NCBI GenBank assembly: GCA_013423385.1
Contig: BLZA01000023.1
Location: 1-64,000, forward strand
DNA from: Naganishia liquefaciens
Lineage: Eukaryota > Basidiomycota > Tremellomycetes > Filobasidiales > Filobasidiaceae
DNA length: 64,000 nucleotides
Reading direction: 5' to 3'
Shown: positions 20,778-34,496 of the stretch, piece by piece
Position numbering within the stretch: the first letter of the stretch is position 1
Layout of the letters: each line of letters starts with the position of its first letter
Notes under the pieces: generated by a model
The model's database searches: none
The model's input: only the letters and a program-made list of their open reading frames with translations
Told to the model about the DNA's origin: nothing
Made by a program: the position numbers and the translations under genes

Positions 20778-23700
20778 CGGTGCGAGGCTAAACGACCAAA
20801 ATTGTTGGAGGCTGCCTATCGGCCTGGACGCACACGAAGACGAGGACGCACCTGTTGTAACGACCGCCGATAGGCTCGATCCGTGATCAACTACCAGCTT
20901 TGGCGCATCCAGACATGCACGAGCTGTGACAGGAGGAGAGGCGGAGTCGTTGCCCTGCTTCGTTCCTGTTCATGTGTTTCGTGTGCGAAGCAACACCTTG
21001 TATGTCGGGATGACACTCCGCATCCGTCCTTCCTGCCCGGTCGGAATCGGACCGGATCAAAAAGAAGCGCGCGCTCGAGTTGGAAGCCTGTGTTTGCCTC
21101 CTGTGACTGCTCGTACATATGGCAATGACCATCTGTGCTGCATCAGTCAGTCAGATCTTGGGATGCCGTATCACGCTGTAACGGAGCTTGCGGACCACAT
21201 CACTTTCTCGAGGTCCTATGGCACGTCCGCGGTCCATAGATGTCCTATTGCGTTTCGCGCGGACAGGCATCGCGAATCCCATTTCCGGCGGTTTGCTTTG
21301 GTGTGGATTTGCTCCTATCCCTAGTTCAAGGTTATGTGCGCTGAGAGTGTGTAGTGAATCTGATCCAGCAGACCCGCCGTACAAGGAGTACTACATCAGA
21401 CGCGCAAGTATGGCCAAGCCGTAAAATGGGATTGAGATCGATATCAAATCGCAGCCCCGTTCAATTCATCTCTCGCTGCGGTGCGATCAAGCGTTGTGTC
21501 TCCGCTTTGATTGCCCGAGGGTAATCGAGGTGAGCACAGGCGGTAGTGCATTTATCGATGTGCAGGCACTTGGGGACAGTGCAAAGTTTGGGCAGATCCG
21601 AAACACTTGAATGACGTTAATGCTCCGCTCATGAGCAATGGCTGAATGCCATTGATAGTTCCATTAAAAAGAACGTATATCGAGCTGTGATTGAATTGAA
21701 TGGCGCAACAATGCTCCGTCACGATGAGGAGTAGGGTGTCCGATAAAGGAACAAGAGAGGCAAACGTAGCGTGCGAGGTGGCATGTTGCCGAAAGTGGGG
21801 CCGTTTTCCGCCAATGGGCATGATTCCCAGACCATGCTTTGTCCTTGAAGAGGTCTTGGTAACGGAACGGGCTAGGCATACCGTCCTTGCCTGCTTCTTC
21901 CAGTCGGAGAATAACTTCAGGCACCGCGCTGACATTAAGACGGCTTGCCTTCTGAATTCTGACCGCCACACATTCAAGGTCTACAGAATTCCACAAGTGA
22001 CGCTCCGCTGATCAAATCTGACTGAGGCAGAGCATCAAGCATTTTCTCAGTAATGCACTCGGACAGCAAATACGGCCCTCCGTTTGGACAGTTCGGTGGC
22101 GAAGCTGGTGGCAGAGCCGCTATTGGCTGCCTCCTGTTTGGCTGATAGTCTTGGCTTCGATCCAAATATGTCCAGAAGTTAATCTTGAGAGATGCTGATT
22201 ATTGTTCTAATTGCCGCAGAAGGGTCGTGAAATCGCGTCAGAAGTCAAGATGCCTAAAGATGGTACCTCTCTTCAAGATTGAGGTCCACAGCCCTATACG
22301 CATAATGGGTCGTACTTGCTGCGAAAACTTCTTCCTTCAAGAATCCAGATCGAGCATTTTCCGTCCCGTTCTGCTATGGGTAAATACGCCTTGCACCAAC
22401 AGCCGGCCGACACAAGCTCTGATTACCGTACACCTGCTGCACTACCCCTTAGCTTTAGTTTGGCTAGAGCTCTACCGAGTTTATCAGCTCGAGGGATGGT
22501 CAGTTGGTCTTAAGCAAAGCGGCCGGACGACAGTGATGACGGTGAGTCGGTGATCACCGATCAGTCGCAGATTTCTTGCAGGTTTTGGGTTGATCCTTCT
22601 GACATTTCCCGACGGTCGGGACTGAGAAAGCGATCCAGAAAAAAAGGAAAACCGTCCATTGAAGCCCATCTTTCTTTGACTGTGTGACGGGTTAGTCGGA
22701 TCTTGCCGTGAGCTTTTGCCTGCTTTGTATGTTTACCCTTACAGGTGTTTGCCAAGTATCAGAGAAGGCACTCTGGAACATGTCGGTTTGTTATCTCGCC
22801 TGCATCGCCTCAACCCGACTATCCACGCAAACAAATGTAGTAGAGTCTGCTCAAGACAAACAGCTGAAGACGATGATCAATGTCACGCGACCTGTTATCA
22901 CACATCGAAGGAAGAACACGGTTTTCTGCTGTATGACCAGCACCAAACGAGGGGTCTGACATGACTCATGCGTACTTTCGTGCCAACATCGATGCAAAGT
23001 CCGCGCTTTCGAAGCTTCTTCGGAGCAGAGATTTCTAACAGAATGCAAGTTGAATTTTGGTCGCGTTGCCCAATATCTCAAGCTTCGCATTATATAATGA
23101 TATGCTCTGGCACACAATTGAGCTAACATACTTTATCATTACTGAACTAACAGCGTTACAGAACATATGAGATTTCCAAGCGGAAATAGGCTATAAGCCC
23201 GCGAGAGAACAGCGAGTGATAGTGCAAAGTTCAGGTTGTCAAGCCAATCGCTAACAGGATGCGGTCGTGTCCTTTCCACCAGATCATGCTGCAACGCCGA
23301 AATTTGTATTTGGAACAATCATCAGCAGGTGACCAGGCGATTGACAAGTACTTTTCCAGTCGCCTTCGATTCATTGTCAGGAACTCGATTCCGTGTGAGA
23401 CGATCTGAGCAGTACTACTGAAGATGCACATGCGATGCATCCTCGAGGTTTCTCGCACATGGATTTATGGGCAGACCTACATCGAAAGAACGAGAAGACC
23501 GAATGTAAGGCTCGAAGTGTTATGACAAAGATCACCTTGAGCTTTCTTAACGAGACTTTCTCATCGGACTAAAGAGGTATCAATGCCACGTGCTGTATTC
23601 TTTTATGATGAGGCATTGGTGGAGTGCAATGCACTCAAAAAAGATGATTCGTTGATCTCAAAGGTTTTGAGCAAAATTTTTGTGCTTTTGAATGTTACTC

Positions 23701-25401
23701 AAGATAAGAGAGAATTATGGTGACTGGCAAGCTTTCTTCACGAATTCCTCCAAAGTTGACTTCGAAACCCTACGACGATGATCCTGCTCGGATAATGGTA
23801 GCCCTGTACATATATGGGTGGGTTGGCACGATACTAAGGCAATACCAACAGACTTCTTTCAATAAATGGCCGACGCGCGATCTAGTGGGAAATTTGCTGC
23901 GATCTGTGTTCTTAGTCTTAAGGTCGTCCTCCTTCATTAACATGTCGATTGACCAGTTTTTGATCTCTTGTGATTCAATATCCTTGATCGGCTTGCCGCA
24001 TGCAAATGAAGATTATACTCAAGGCGTTGTAAGTAAGTTTTTGAGGCTTCACTTGATAGTCTTTCGCACTATCAGAGAAACAATGAAGCAGATTGCTCAT
24101 CTCTGATACAGCCTTCAACGAATATACAATCGCTCACAGAGCTTATCATCCGACAACGTACATACAAAGACATTTCGAGAATCAGACACTCGTCGGAAGT
24201 TGCCACTTCTGTGCGAATAAGGGCACTCATTATAAACTGTGTTGCAGCGAAGAAAGCCAAAGGGGTGTCTTCAAATTCATGTTATTTCGCAGCCGACATC
24301 TGGAATCGTCATTTTTTTTGGTATAGACAGCTTGGCTGCCGTGACCCTACTTTCAATTTCAACAGACACCAGTCTAATCCACATGATGATCTGGGCAACA
24401 TCATCTATTGGGCTATGTATTTTTTTTGGCTCTGAAAATTTTCTCGATTTGATCTTGCCTGGCATCTCGGAGATTCGTAGAGATGACAGGCGCAAATGAC
24501 ATAGACATGACGCCCTCTCACTTCTCAAAGTGACTGTGGCCAAGACTGGGCGATGCCTGGCCTGGCATGGTGCTGGTGTTGGTTACACCATCAAACCTGC
24601 GCAAGACGCCATCATCATATCACTTTTGGCTCAGCTGTTTCGACTTCGTCATCCCAGCTTGGCCTGCGTATTTGGCTCAGATCGCCAAAAAACGGTATGA
24701 ACACGTTGTTGCGTTGGTTTTCCATGCAGTGCTTCCGTAGACAGGGCCGGCAATGTAAGGCTGAAACATATGAGGGACTCAAATATTGAAAGAAAGTATC
24801 AGCACAACGTCGAGCCTTCAACTATTCTCTCCGCGACAGGTTAAACAACTTGACTCCTGTTTCGCCAACACGAAGACTTGCAGAACATCGCGTCGAAGGA
24901 TCCGAATCGATGACTACAAATGAGGCAAGCACCACTCAGCACTGTCTCGTCTTCGCAAGCTTCACGATAGCTTATGATGTCGGACACCCAAAACACCCAA
25001 AATATGCTATATCAGCACAAATGGTGAAAATAAACGCTCAATGCCGTATGTTAACGATACAATGTCGATCCTTGACTACTGCATAAGCCAAAACAAAATA
25101 CATAAGCCAAAAGTGTGTAATGTACAAGGCTGTGTTTCTCATCATTTTACTTTGCGTCCAGCCGCCTTGCGGAAAATTGATCTCACTGGCTGCCCAGTGC
25201 TGAGAGTACGATAGTTCTTGTCTCACAGTCAAGCTGATCATACCTCTATGACGCAAAAAGCATTCAAGAGCGATCAGCAGGCAGGAGTGACTCAGCCAGA
25301 CGCGACTTTGCAGTTCGTTCTCCTGACACAGACAGCCAGGCGGGACCGTCGATAGATAAACGCGCAGCCCATCGTACAAAGAACTTGACTTGCAGCTGCG
25401 C

Positions 25402-25436
<35 letters not shown>

Positions 25437-28400
25437 TTTCTCTGCGATATTGGCAAAGTCGAAGAATATCAAGCCAAGTTCAAACACCCAAGGTCTTCAC
25501 TATCAATTCTTCTACCGAACTCGTCTGTAAAATCAAAGTCGACTGCTTATTGCTTCGGCTCGAGGTATGAGCGGGAAACACCAGATAGGTCCGTATAGAT
25601 TCGCAGCTCCCAGAGAAACTTCGTGTGTGTGAGACCTGCGCAATCGTGCTGAGACGCACCCAAGCCAGCTCAGCAAGAAGCCATGGATGACATTCGAAAG
25701 ACTCTTGCGTTTGACTATTGCATCTACGTCAAAGGCAAACCCCAAAGTCGATAAAACGATCACTTGACAATCATCAGAGAACGATAGCGAATTTAGATGG
25801 CTATTCGGCTACATCAGTCAACGATTCCAAGATATTGCTGGTCAGTCGAGAGGTTTGGAGCTGCAAAATGACTTTCATCGTTGTTTCGGAGCGAGCTCGA
25901 GAGGCTGAAACACTCAAGAGTGAGTGACTTAACGAAGCCAAGCGGCATGCAATGCCAATGCGCGCAATCCTCATCATCAAACGCGCAACGCCAAAGCCAT
26001 ATTTCGAGCCTAGTTAAAACCCTTGAAGTAATGTTTGAACGTAATGGAATGTTTATAGCCGATCGGACAATGATTTCTGCAAAAGCCGATTCTCCATCAA
26101 TGTGTTTGAGCAGTGATCGTAATTACTCTGTATCTCGAAGTTTTCAATTACAACACTTTTATGTCAGCGATTTGCGGCGCGAGCAGAAAAGAGACTCGAT
26201 GCGAGTGAATGCGTGACGCATAATCAGAAGCGATTCTATTCGAGTGCTCTTCCCAGCGCTTGAGACAACCATAGTTTTCAATGGAGCTGGGTCGATCATG
26301 CCTTGTGACATGGACAGCATACATATCTCCAGGAGCCGACGTCACACGATGCAAGAATGATCCAACTAAGTGAGTGCTGATTCCCGTCTGCGAAGTTGTT
26401 TCTGAAATTTTTAAAGTTCGCGAAGTATCGTATGAGTTAACGAGTGCCACCAGGTAAAGCAGAGCGGCAAATCCTCATTTGATTGCTCAACGTGTTATTG
26501 TCGAAAGATTGATTGTCATAAGGTAGAAGATCGAATGCGACAAGCGAAATGAATTGAGACATATCCTTCGAAAAATTATCACTTCTGTCGCTCAACTAGT
26601 GTTTCTTCATCGAAGTTCCTCGGATACAAAGAAAATTTGTGCCGCTATACCATAATTGTCCGTAACAACAGAGATAGTGCATATTTTTAGATCTTTCAAA
26701 CAAACAGAAAGATATCGCGAAGGGAGCTATAGACACGAGAGCAAACAGGAAAAAATGTTAGAGAGCTTGCGGAAATTCTGATCGACGAGGCCATTGAAGT
26801 GATTATTCGAGCACGCATAGAATGATCGGCTTCCCAGAGCATATTGTTTATTCGCACTCTAAGCCTCTTGTATCTCGAGAAACAACGAAGTCAGAAAGTG
26901 AAGATCGTGTTCTTTTATCGAGTCTCTGGCTCGACGAAGATAAAGCGTGGCAAATAGAAAATAGGCGAAAGTGAAAACGGTCAACGAATTCTCCTTTAAA
27001 GACCGTCGGTATCTCAAGATATTGCTACAGACTGCGGCATTTGTATGTATCATAATGATGCTTAATGTACAGTCGATTCACATTAGTAATAAACATTACA
27101 CAAGGTCATCAAAGAAACAGTAAATAAAGCTATACTACCGAAAGTAGTGGGGACTTTACTCTCGAGATGGTACACGAACTTTAAGGAGAAGTATCTAAAA
27201 TTTGAAGTTTTAGGGAATGGGTTCTTCGGACACCCAGAAGTATACCACAATGATTGCTCCAGGTTTCGGTTTAGTCACGGGATGAGCGAGCAGATCCAAA
27301 TCGGTAATCTCCACACGGTGATTTCATATCGAGCGGCTCCTCTAATTCAAGTCGAGAGTAAGTCATCTTACGTTGGGCAAGCACAGGCTTCGGCGAATCT
27401 GTGGGAATGAGGCACAGCGGTATCGATAGCCCGACCACTTGTTCAAGCATATCGTCAAGTTCGCACTCGTATGCGTGTACCTCGCGTCGAGCACCATGAG
27501 CAGCGGAAGTCAGTCACACCAACTGCTTAGTCAAGTTGTGTCGTCATCCCAAAATCAATACTAACGACCTGCTTGAAGGTCAAATTGTAGCGGCTCTTCC
27601 TTCTCCAACATGCTCTCAGCAGTAGCTAGAAAAGAACAACATGGTCTGCTGCCAGAAGACGCTCGAGCGGTACAATCCTGTATCGATCAGCCGATCTCTT
27701 ACACTGCAACAGCAGCGGTCAGGCACGCCAGCCGTTTGTTGATCTTTCATTCAAGGCTCAGGTCAGTCAGTCATGAGCCTTTCTTTATTGAGCAATTATC
27801 ATCAGGTCGGCTGCCTTTGGACTCGCTTCTTAAGTCTCCGCTCGAGAGTCATCCATATTTGTGTGCGGAATCCAGTCAGACACCGGTACAGGACAAGCCG
27901 CGGATTGCAGATGAAATAGCTGGTACATTGGCGACCGACTGAGACGATTTGGCAGGAGATACACCGAAGAGATTCGCCACATTTGGCAACGACGCAGGAC
28001 CTGTGCTACAACCGGTGTTCTGATTTCACAAGGCAAACTTCTGATAGCAAGGTGGTTATGTCATAAAAGCAGTCTCAATTACGAATACATACAAGTCGTG
28101 CAGTAGGCTGATAGCGGAGATAATTCTACTTGCCCGCTTGACGTAAGAGACTATGCGATGCGAGCTGCTGCGCTGATTCGGTTGAAAGCTCCCAACTCAG
28201 CCTTCGGCCGGGAATTGCTTACCGTGGCCTGTCACCGTTATAAGCCTATGGACGATAGAAAATATTCGACGCATGGGTAGAGGTCTTCGCCAATGGTTGA
28301 CCAAGTTCAACGATGAGGATTCTGACCGCCGTGCGCGATAATTTCTGAAATGCAAATGCAATTGGGCAGCCTTTAAACCTGAGATGGAACATAGTTATGT

Positions 28401-29550
28401 CGCTGTTCCAACCTGCACACGCCGCTTGTCTGCGACATTACTCACCATTGTACCAGCAACAACTCTAGCCACGCAGCCTGCTGTCGTTTGAGTGTCCCGC
28501 ACCCTCTCGTTGTCGCCCATTCGCGCCTTTTTATTCCTACTCATTTCCCATGTCTTTCCCTTGCAGTCCCCGTCTGGCGTTCGGACAGGCGCCTACGAAC
28601 CGGCCAACGGTGCAGAGATCGAAGCCCCGTGATCCACTGTCCCGCTATGGGCGAGCCATCGCCATCTCGACGTTGAGGGTTCGATGAACACGGGTAAGAT
28701 CTCTTCCCCACCCTGAAGACGAACGACAAAGTGCTGTGTGCCTGAATTCCTGTGGATGCCTGGTATCTCGACATCTCGAGCAACCTTTTCTGTCATCTCG
28801 GGTCCAGATTGGCAGAATCCCAGAGTGCAGATACCGGAAAACGAGCTTAAACACCCAGAGCAGGTCGTTTGGATTGATATACCTTAAGGACGGCTCTTGA
28901 TCTGAACCCAAGTATTTCTTGCTATTCTTTCTATGGGGCAACCGGTTGGTGAGCTCGAGCGCCCCGAGAGCAGAGATCGGCTCGACGCATAGGCGATTCG
29001 AAAGCAATACGCCACGCATGAGACCGTCCCGTGAGGATGATGCATGTCAGTAATGCTGGCTCGACCAAGACGACCAAGACCAAGACTGCGCAGTGACGTT
29101 GGTGGTCGCGCGATCAAAATAGCCGACGCGCCTGGCCGCGGTAGTGCGCTCGGCAGGCTTGGGGCTATTTTCTTTTGCCGATTTCTATATTCACCTCCCA
29201 ATGCCCGCTGCTGCGAAACAGGATTGTCACCAGATCCGTCGTGGCAATTATCAGCCGTCGCGACCGCGGTTGGCCCGGTCGTCGCGTCGGCCATACTTGG
29301 CAACGTCTTGACACACTCGGTTGGCTGTCAACATGGACCATGTCGATTGCCTGCTGCGAGGTGGATCCGTGAGAGATGTTGTGACTGCGAGACAAATCAT
29401 GCATCACACCGAAAAGAGCATTCAAAGGGTAATCTAGCATTCCTCTGTCTTATTCAATAGATGGCGATTTTCATTCGTGTTGTCTAAGAAGAATCCGAGG
29501 ATCGGCGGACAGGCGAGCGTATCGCCATTCTCGTTGCACTCTCGCTAGCC
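20778..29550. other. 8.8-kb gene-poor, AT-richer island
   Basis: No ORF here exceeds about 150 codons, none resembles a known family, and I could not chain short frames into a plausible spliced gene on either strand. Base composition falls visibly compared with both flanks, most strongly around 26.4-27.2 kb. No obvious tandem array, transposon remnant, tRNA or rRNA was seen. Its edges must contain the promoters of the transcription factor (left) and of the Stealth-family gene (right). Confidence 0.6.
25405..25432 (+). repeat. (CT)n microsatellite
   Basis: About 14 near-perfect CT dinucleotides followed by a further pyrimidine run, inside the gene-poor island. Confidence 0.9.
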
Positions 29551-32495
29551 ATGGAACGTCAATTTTCACCTGGCCCCCGCTCGGGATCGCTGGTTCGGTC
29601 TTGGATTGCCAGCCTATCGTCACCCATAACCCACTCAGAAACCAATGGAAATCGTCCGCAAGACAAGCATTATCTGAAACGAGATCGAGCTCGTCGTTCA
29701 CGGAAGAGTATGCTGGACGAAGAACGTCTACTTGCCCAGGAAACTGATGACGAGGAAGAGTCAGAGGCAGTGGCGGCAGACCATAGCTTCCAAGTCCGAG
29801 TCTGGGCGGAACGCATACGGGAATTCTCGAGCATTGTGGCTCGACCTGCATCCCTGGGCTACAGAAGGATATCCGATTTCGCCCTCCAGAGCAAGCCGGA
29901 TCGTGACCTGGATTACTGGACTACGCGCCTTCCGTCGAGTTCAACGCTGGAACGCGTCAGACTGATCTCGATATGTACTATCTCCGGGATAGTTGCGGTC
30001 GTCATGATATGTCACATTGGCCGTTTGGGACGCCTGCCAGACATACCGACGCCCACTATCGACAATACAGCATTGTCATATGATGCGCAACCCACTCCTG
30101 CTCCAGCTCCGCTCTTGCCTGACGTTGCCTCGCCCCTCTATCATCTCTTCGACAAGACGGTTGTCTCAGCAGCAAAAAGTGAATCCACCTTTAAATTGAC
30201 TCGACTACGCTCGCCTCGTTATCTGTCCACAACTAACGGATGCCTCGAGCTGTGGTTTGCATCTGGCCTTCTCTGCGACTATGACATTGGACCGCAAGAC
30301 GAATTGGATTTGGTATACCTCTGGGTCAACGGATCAGACTCAATTTGGCAGAAACAATACGAACTCATCCGTCAGGAAGAGTTTCCGGGTAGCATTAATG
30401 CGTCCCAAAGGACAGAACCTCCGCCGCCCCCAAGACACTACCGTTCCCAAGGATCATTGAAGTATGCCTTGCGAAGTGGCGTGGAAGCATTTCGGAAAAG
30501 GGACGAAGACGGTTCGAGTTGGCTGCGCAAGGTTCACGTCTTGACGGCCGACATGCCCATTGAGAGCGATCAAGTAGCGGATCCAGCTACCGAAGACTAT
30601 CGGTTGGGTCAGATCCCAGATTGGCTGGACAAAGAGCAGGTGTTTGGAGTGGTGCAAGATTCGACTTTGCAAACAGATCTCAGCCAGGTAGCGGCTGCGC
30701 CCTCGAAAAGACTGGCTGCATCCAGTCCGCTGTTGCACTGGCATTTTCATTCCGAGGTGTTTTCCTCGCCAGCCGGAGACCTTTTGAATGTGGACAGGAA
30801 CGGTACGAAGGCTCCTCAAGGCGATTGGTCTAGTCAAGTGTTGCCAACATTCAACTCGTTTGCGATCGAGACCCGTATGCCCTGGCTGAATGATCTGGCG
30901 GATAACATGTGCGTGATTATGCCGTTGAAGAGGAGCGAGTTTGACACCTTGTGGATGACAGCGTCCAGGTCAACGACGACATGTACTTTGGGCGACGTTT
31001 ATCATCCGCGGATTTCCACTCCACGCTGTATGGAAGCGTCTTTCATCTCGACCACCAGTTCGGTCTGCGGGTTCAGCCAATACTGATGCCCAGTAAAGTG
31101 AACGACAATGGTGAATGGGGTGGTCTACAGCATGCAAATTGGTTGTTGAGTAAGTGATAGTAGATTATCCCGGCGTGAGAGCTCACGTCATCTTGAAGGC
31201 CAGCGATTCCCCAAGCGTCCGCGCAACTACCTCGACCACTTGCCCAAATCCGTCAACGCGCCAATGATGCAGGAGGCATCAATCGCCTTTGCCTCGCATC
31301 TCGATGACGCAGCACTTAGGCACTTTCGCGAATCGCACCGAGGTGTTGGCGATATATCGATGGCGTTCCTCACAACCCATATGCGAATCGAGCGTTGGCG
31401 AGAAGCGTTGCTCTGGTCGTGGACTGTGGCGAAAATCGGCGGCGGCGATGGCAAATGGGGAGAAGAAGCGCGAGAGCAGCTCAAGAGACTGCTTGGCGTC
31501 GAGGACCTCGCACAAAGCGAAAGTGTCAAGATCCGTCGAGCCCCGCGAGATACGCTGAGCAATGTTGCAAGCAATTTCGAGCGCGTGGCATGGGAACCGC
31601 CGATGGCTACCGATTTCCGCTTCTGTGAGCAAATGTGCGGGACCAACGAGGCAATGAGGGACTTACTCTATCTCCGATCACGCTCGCAGCCTCGATGGAT
31701 GGTCATCTCCCGCGCATTGCAGACTTTCGGCTTTTCCATGATGATGTGGATGCATGCGAAATCAAGCTGGACGACTGTTTTGGGGCCGGTTTCTTGCAAG
31801 GGGAGGATGTGAATGTCGGAGACATCTTCAAGCGAGTCACCTTTGACCGATTCCAGTGCGGGGACTGCTGTGAGTAACTTGCCAAGAAAGCTGCCCTGGC
31901 CGCTGCCGGTGCACATACTAACGGCGTTAACTGTTGCAGTGATCATGGCTCTGGTCAACAAGTCGGGTCGTCGCGGCCTGTCAGCGTTCCTGCCAGACTC
32001 TGGTCAGACCGTCCAAGTTGGGTCTAATGAAGACGGCGTAGCGCAACCTCCACATCTTCCCTTGACCCCTACGTGGGTATCGACCGACTTTTCTGTATCG
32101 GCGGTGGTGAATGCGGCAACGGGCGATGTGAGTGACGGACGCGTGAATTTGCGAAAGTGGGTCCTGCTGCTATTGTCAAGGTATACCTATATGAGCGGTA
32201 TGTGCTTGCCATCGGTACTCAATTCACAACTCACGATCATTCCGCAGGTGACTCTCCTTCACACTTTGCGTCGCTGAAACAGTCGATCGACGCCATACGC
32301 ACGTTCAACTTTTTGCGCGACCATCCCGACCTTGGTATGATCTGTCTGAACGACGATGAGGAGGCATCGGCCGAGGTGCAGATTGGGACGCTGTTGCACG
32401 AATGGCTTGAAGAGCGGTGGGGGGACACGCCGGCGTGGTGGGAGCGACCGGAGGAGGGAGATGGGCTACGTAAGCGGGGATGCCCGGGGAAATGA
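29551..32495 (+). CDS. Stealth-family sugar phosphotransferase (Xpt1-like)
   Basis: Transfers a sugar-phosphate to glycans in the Golgi; the best-studied fungal relative is the xylosylphosphotransferase Xpt1 of Cryptococcus. Exons 29551-30908, 30962-31149, 31199-31624, 31690-31869, 31940-32197, 32248-32495 give 885 residues. One membrane anchor at about 135-157 (ISICTISGIVAVVMICHIG) makes it type II. Stealth blocks in order: CR1 LDLVYLWVNGSD near 252, CR2 RHYRSQGSLKYALRSG near 296, CR3 IVQVNDDMYFGRRLSS near 455, and a C-terminal block DSPSHFASLKQS. CR3 is created only by removing the 53-bp first intron. The exact donor and acceptor sugars cannot be told from sequence. The last 15 residues are the least certain part of the model. 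Confidence 0.88.
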
Positions 32496-32675
32496 CGTCA
32501 CATCCGGCGATATCTAGGTTGTAATAATTAATGAAGAAATGGTCATGGTTTCGGTCATGGGTGTGTCTGTCTGGGTTGTATGTAAAGGAGCAGCGTTTCA
32601 TCCCTTCCTTTGAGCCATGCGCATCCGCATAGCATCCTGAAACATCTCCCAGCCACCTCCCCCCGACCCTGCGCC

Positions 32676-34496
32676 ATGCCGATCCTCGTCCGCCGATCAC
32701 CCCAACTCGCGCGCGCCCTGGTCCAGTACCGGAATTATGCCACCGCGAACAAGGAGACGCTCGTCGTTGTCGGCGGAGGATGGGCGGGATACAATTTCGT
32801 CCGCAAGCTTGACAAGGTGAGCCAGACCCTATCACTCAACATCTCCTGCTGATACCTGCCAGTCTCGCTACAACGTCATTTGCGTGAGCGGCAGCACCAA
32901 CTTTGTCACCACTCCGCTCCTGCCGAGCTCGGCGTCCGGCTCTCTCAGTTTCCGCGATATAGTCGAGCCTCTTCGTTCCACCTCGGAGGTCTCGTTTCAT
33001 CATTCATGGGCCGAGGATGTCGATATCGCGAACCGGACGTTGACGCTCGTGCCTGCGTCCAGTCCCGCATTCAGGGCAAAAGATCCGCTCGTCAAGGAAC
33101 AGCAAAGGGATGCACGCGCAGAAACGCCCGAGAGACTACAGGCAACATACAAATTGCAGTATGACAAGCTCGTCATTGCCGCGGGGAGTTACAACCAAAC
33201 ATTCGATACGCCGGGTGTCAAGAAGAATGCATTGTAAGTCAAGGCCATGCTTCTTTTCAAGGTCTCTGATCCTTTGCTAGTTTCCTCAAGGACATCGAGA
33301 GCGCATCAGCCATCCGCTACCAGATCTACGAGCTGCTGGATATGGCTACATGGCCACTGTACGCTGGCGTTCTTTCCGGAGTGCGCTGTCTGACACCTAC
33401 GTACAGGCTCAGTGACGCAGACCGCCAGGCTCTGCTTACCTGGATCATCGTCGGCGGGGGACCGACGGGATCGGAATTGGCCGCTGAGCTGCACGACCTC
33501 GTAGAGGGCAAACAGTTCAGAAACGCATACCCCTTGATCGCACCTGATATCCGGATCAAACTGATCGACGCTGCGCCGACGATTCTCAGCACGTTTGACA
33601 AGCGTTTGGCGCAATATGCAGCTGCCAAATTCCGACGAGCGGTAGGTCTCTTCTTCAGCCGTAAATGCATCCCCTGGCTTATTCTTGCTCCAATGTCAGG
33701 GAATCGAAGTTTTGACCTCGAGAAAGATTAAGCGATTAAATACGTGGAGCATAGAGACGGAACAAGATGGGACCAGTGCGTCCAGCCACTCTCATCGGTC
33801 AACGTACGCACTGACCTGCCTGCCTCTTCAGTTCCCGCAGGCATCGTGGTCTGGTCCACCGGTATCAAGGCACCTCCGCTCGTCGAACGGATGAGGGGCG
33901 TCGCCAAAGACAAACGTGGCTTCCTGCAAACGAATCAGCAGTTACAGATCTTCAAAGAATCTAATGCACATCAAGATCCAGAGCCACTGCAGGACGTATA
34001 CGCCATGGGAGATTGCGCACAAATCAAAGACCACTTTCTACCTGCCACTGCACAGGTAGGCCGTCAAGCTCTTCGTCAGATCATCTCCCTGATCTTTGCA
34101 AAATCAGGTCGCGAATCAACAGGGTGTCTTTCTCGCCAAAGTCCTATCCGGAAAGGTTTCCGATCCTGCACAGCGACGGTTTGAATATTTTCACCGAGGT
34201 GAGTACACTAGCAGCACGTGTCGCCGTCGAGCTGACCCGATATTCAGGCTCCATGACAAACATTGGTGGCGGAGAAGGGCTCGTTGACGCGCCAATGGGA
34301 AAGTTAAAGGGCCGTCTTGCATGGCTCGCATGGCGCTCGTGAGTCTATCGTGACTCAAACCAGACATCTCTCTGAATTGAAAGTCCGGGATTTCAGATAC
34401 TACTGGATTTCGAGCGTCAGCTTGAGGAACAAGCTAGCCATCATCTCAAAGTGGACCTGGAATTCGGTACTGGGGAGGGATATTTCGAGATTCTAG
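32676..34496 (+). CDS. Alternative (type II) NADH:ubiquinone oxidoreductase, mitochondrial
   Basis: Single-subunit, non-proton-pumping NADH dehydrogenase of the mitochondrial inner membrane. Nine exons: 32676-32816, 32863-33233, 33281-33358, 33407-33641, 33700-33775, 33832-34055, 34108-34198, 34248-34338, 34397-34496, in frame, 468 residues. It starts with a basic presequence (RRSPQLARALVQYRNYA). The FAD Rossmann motif is VVVGGGWAGYNF near 35 and the NADH motif is IIVGGGPTGSELAAEL near 210. Also present: YDKLVIAAGSYNQTF, VVWSTGIKAPP, VYAMGDCAQI and the C-terminal membrane-binding end GRDISRF. No EF-hand insertion is seen, so it is not the calcium-regulated form. Whether it faces the matrix (Ndi1) or the intermembrane space (Nde1) is open. 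Confidence 0.92.

Noticed and set aside
20778-29550. Claiming the AT-richer island as a centromere
   Set aside because: Only composition and lack of genes support it; no repeats or chromatin data, so left as one of several options.
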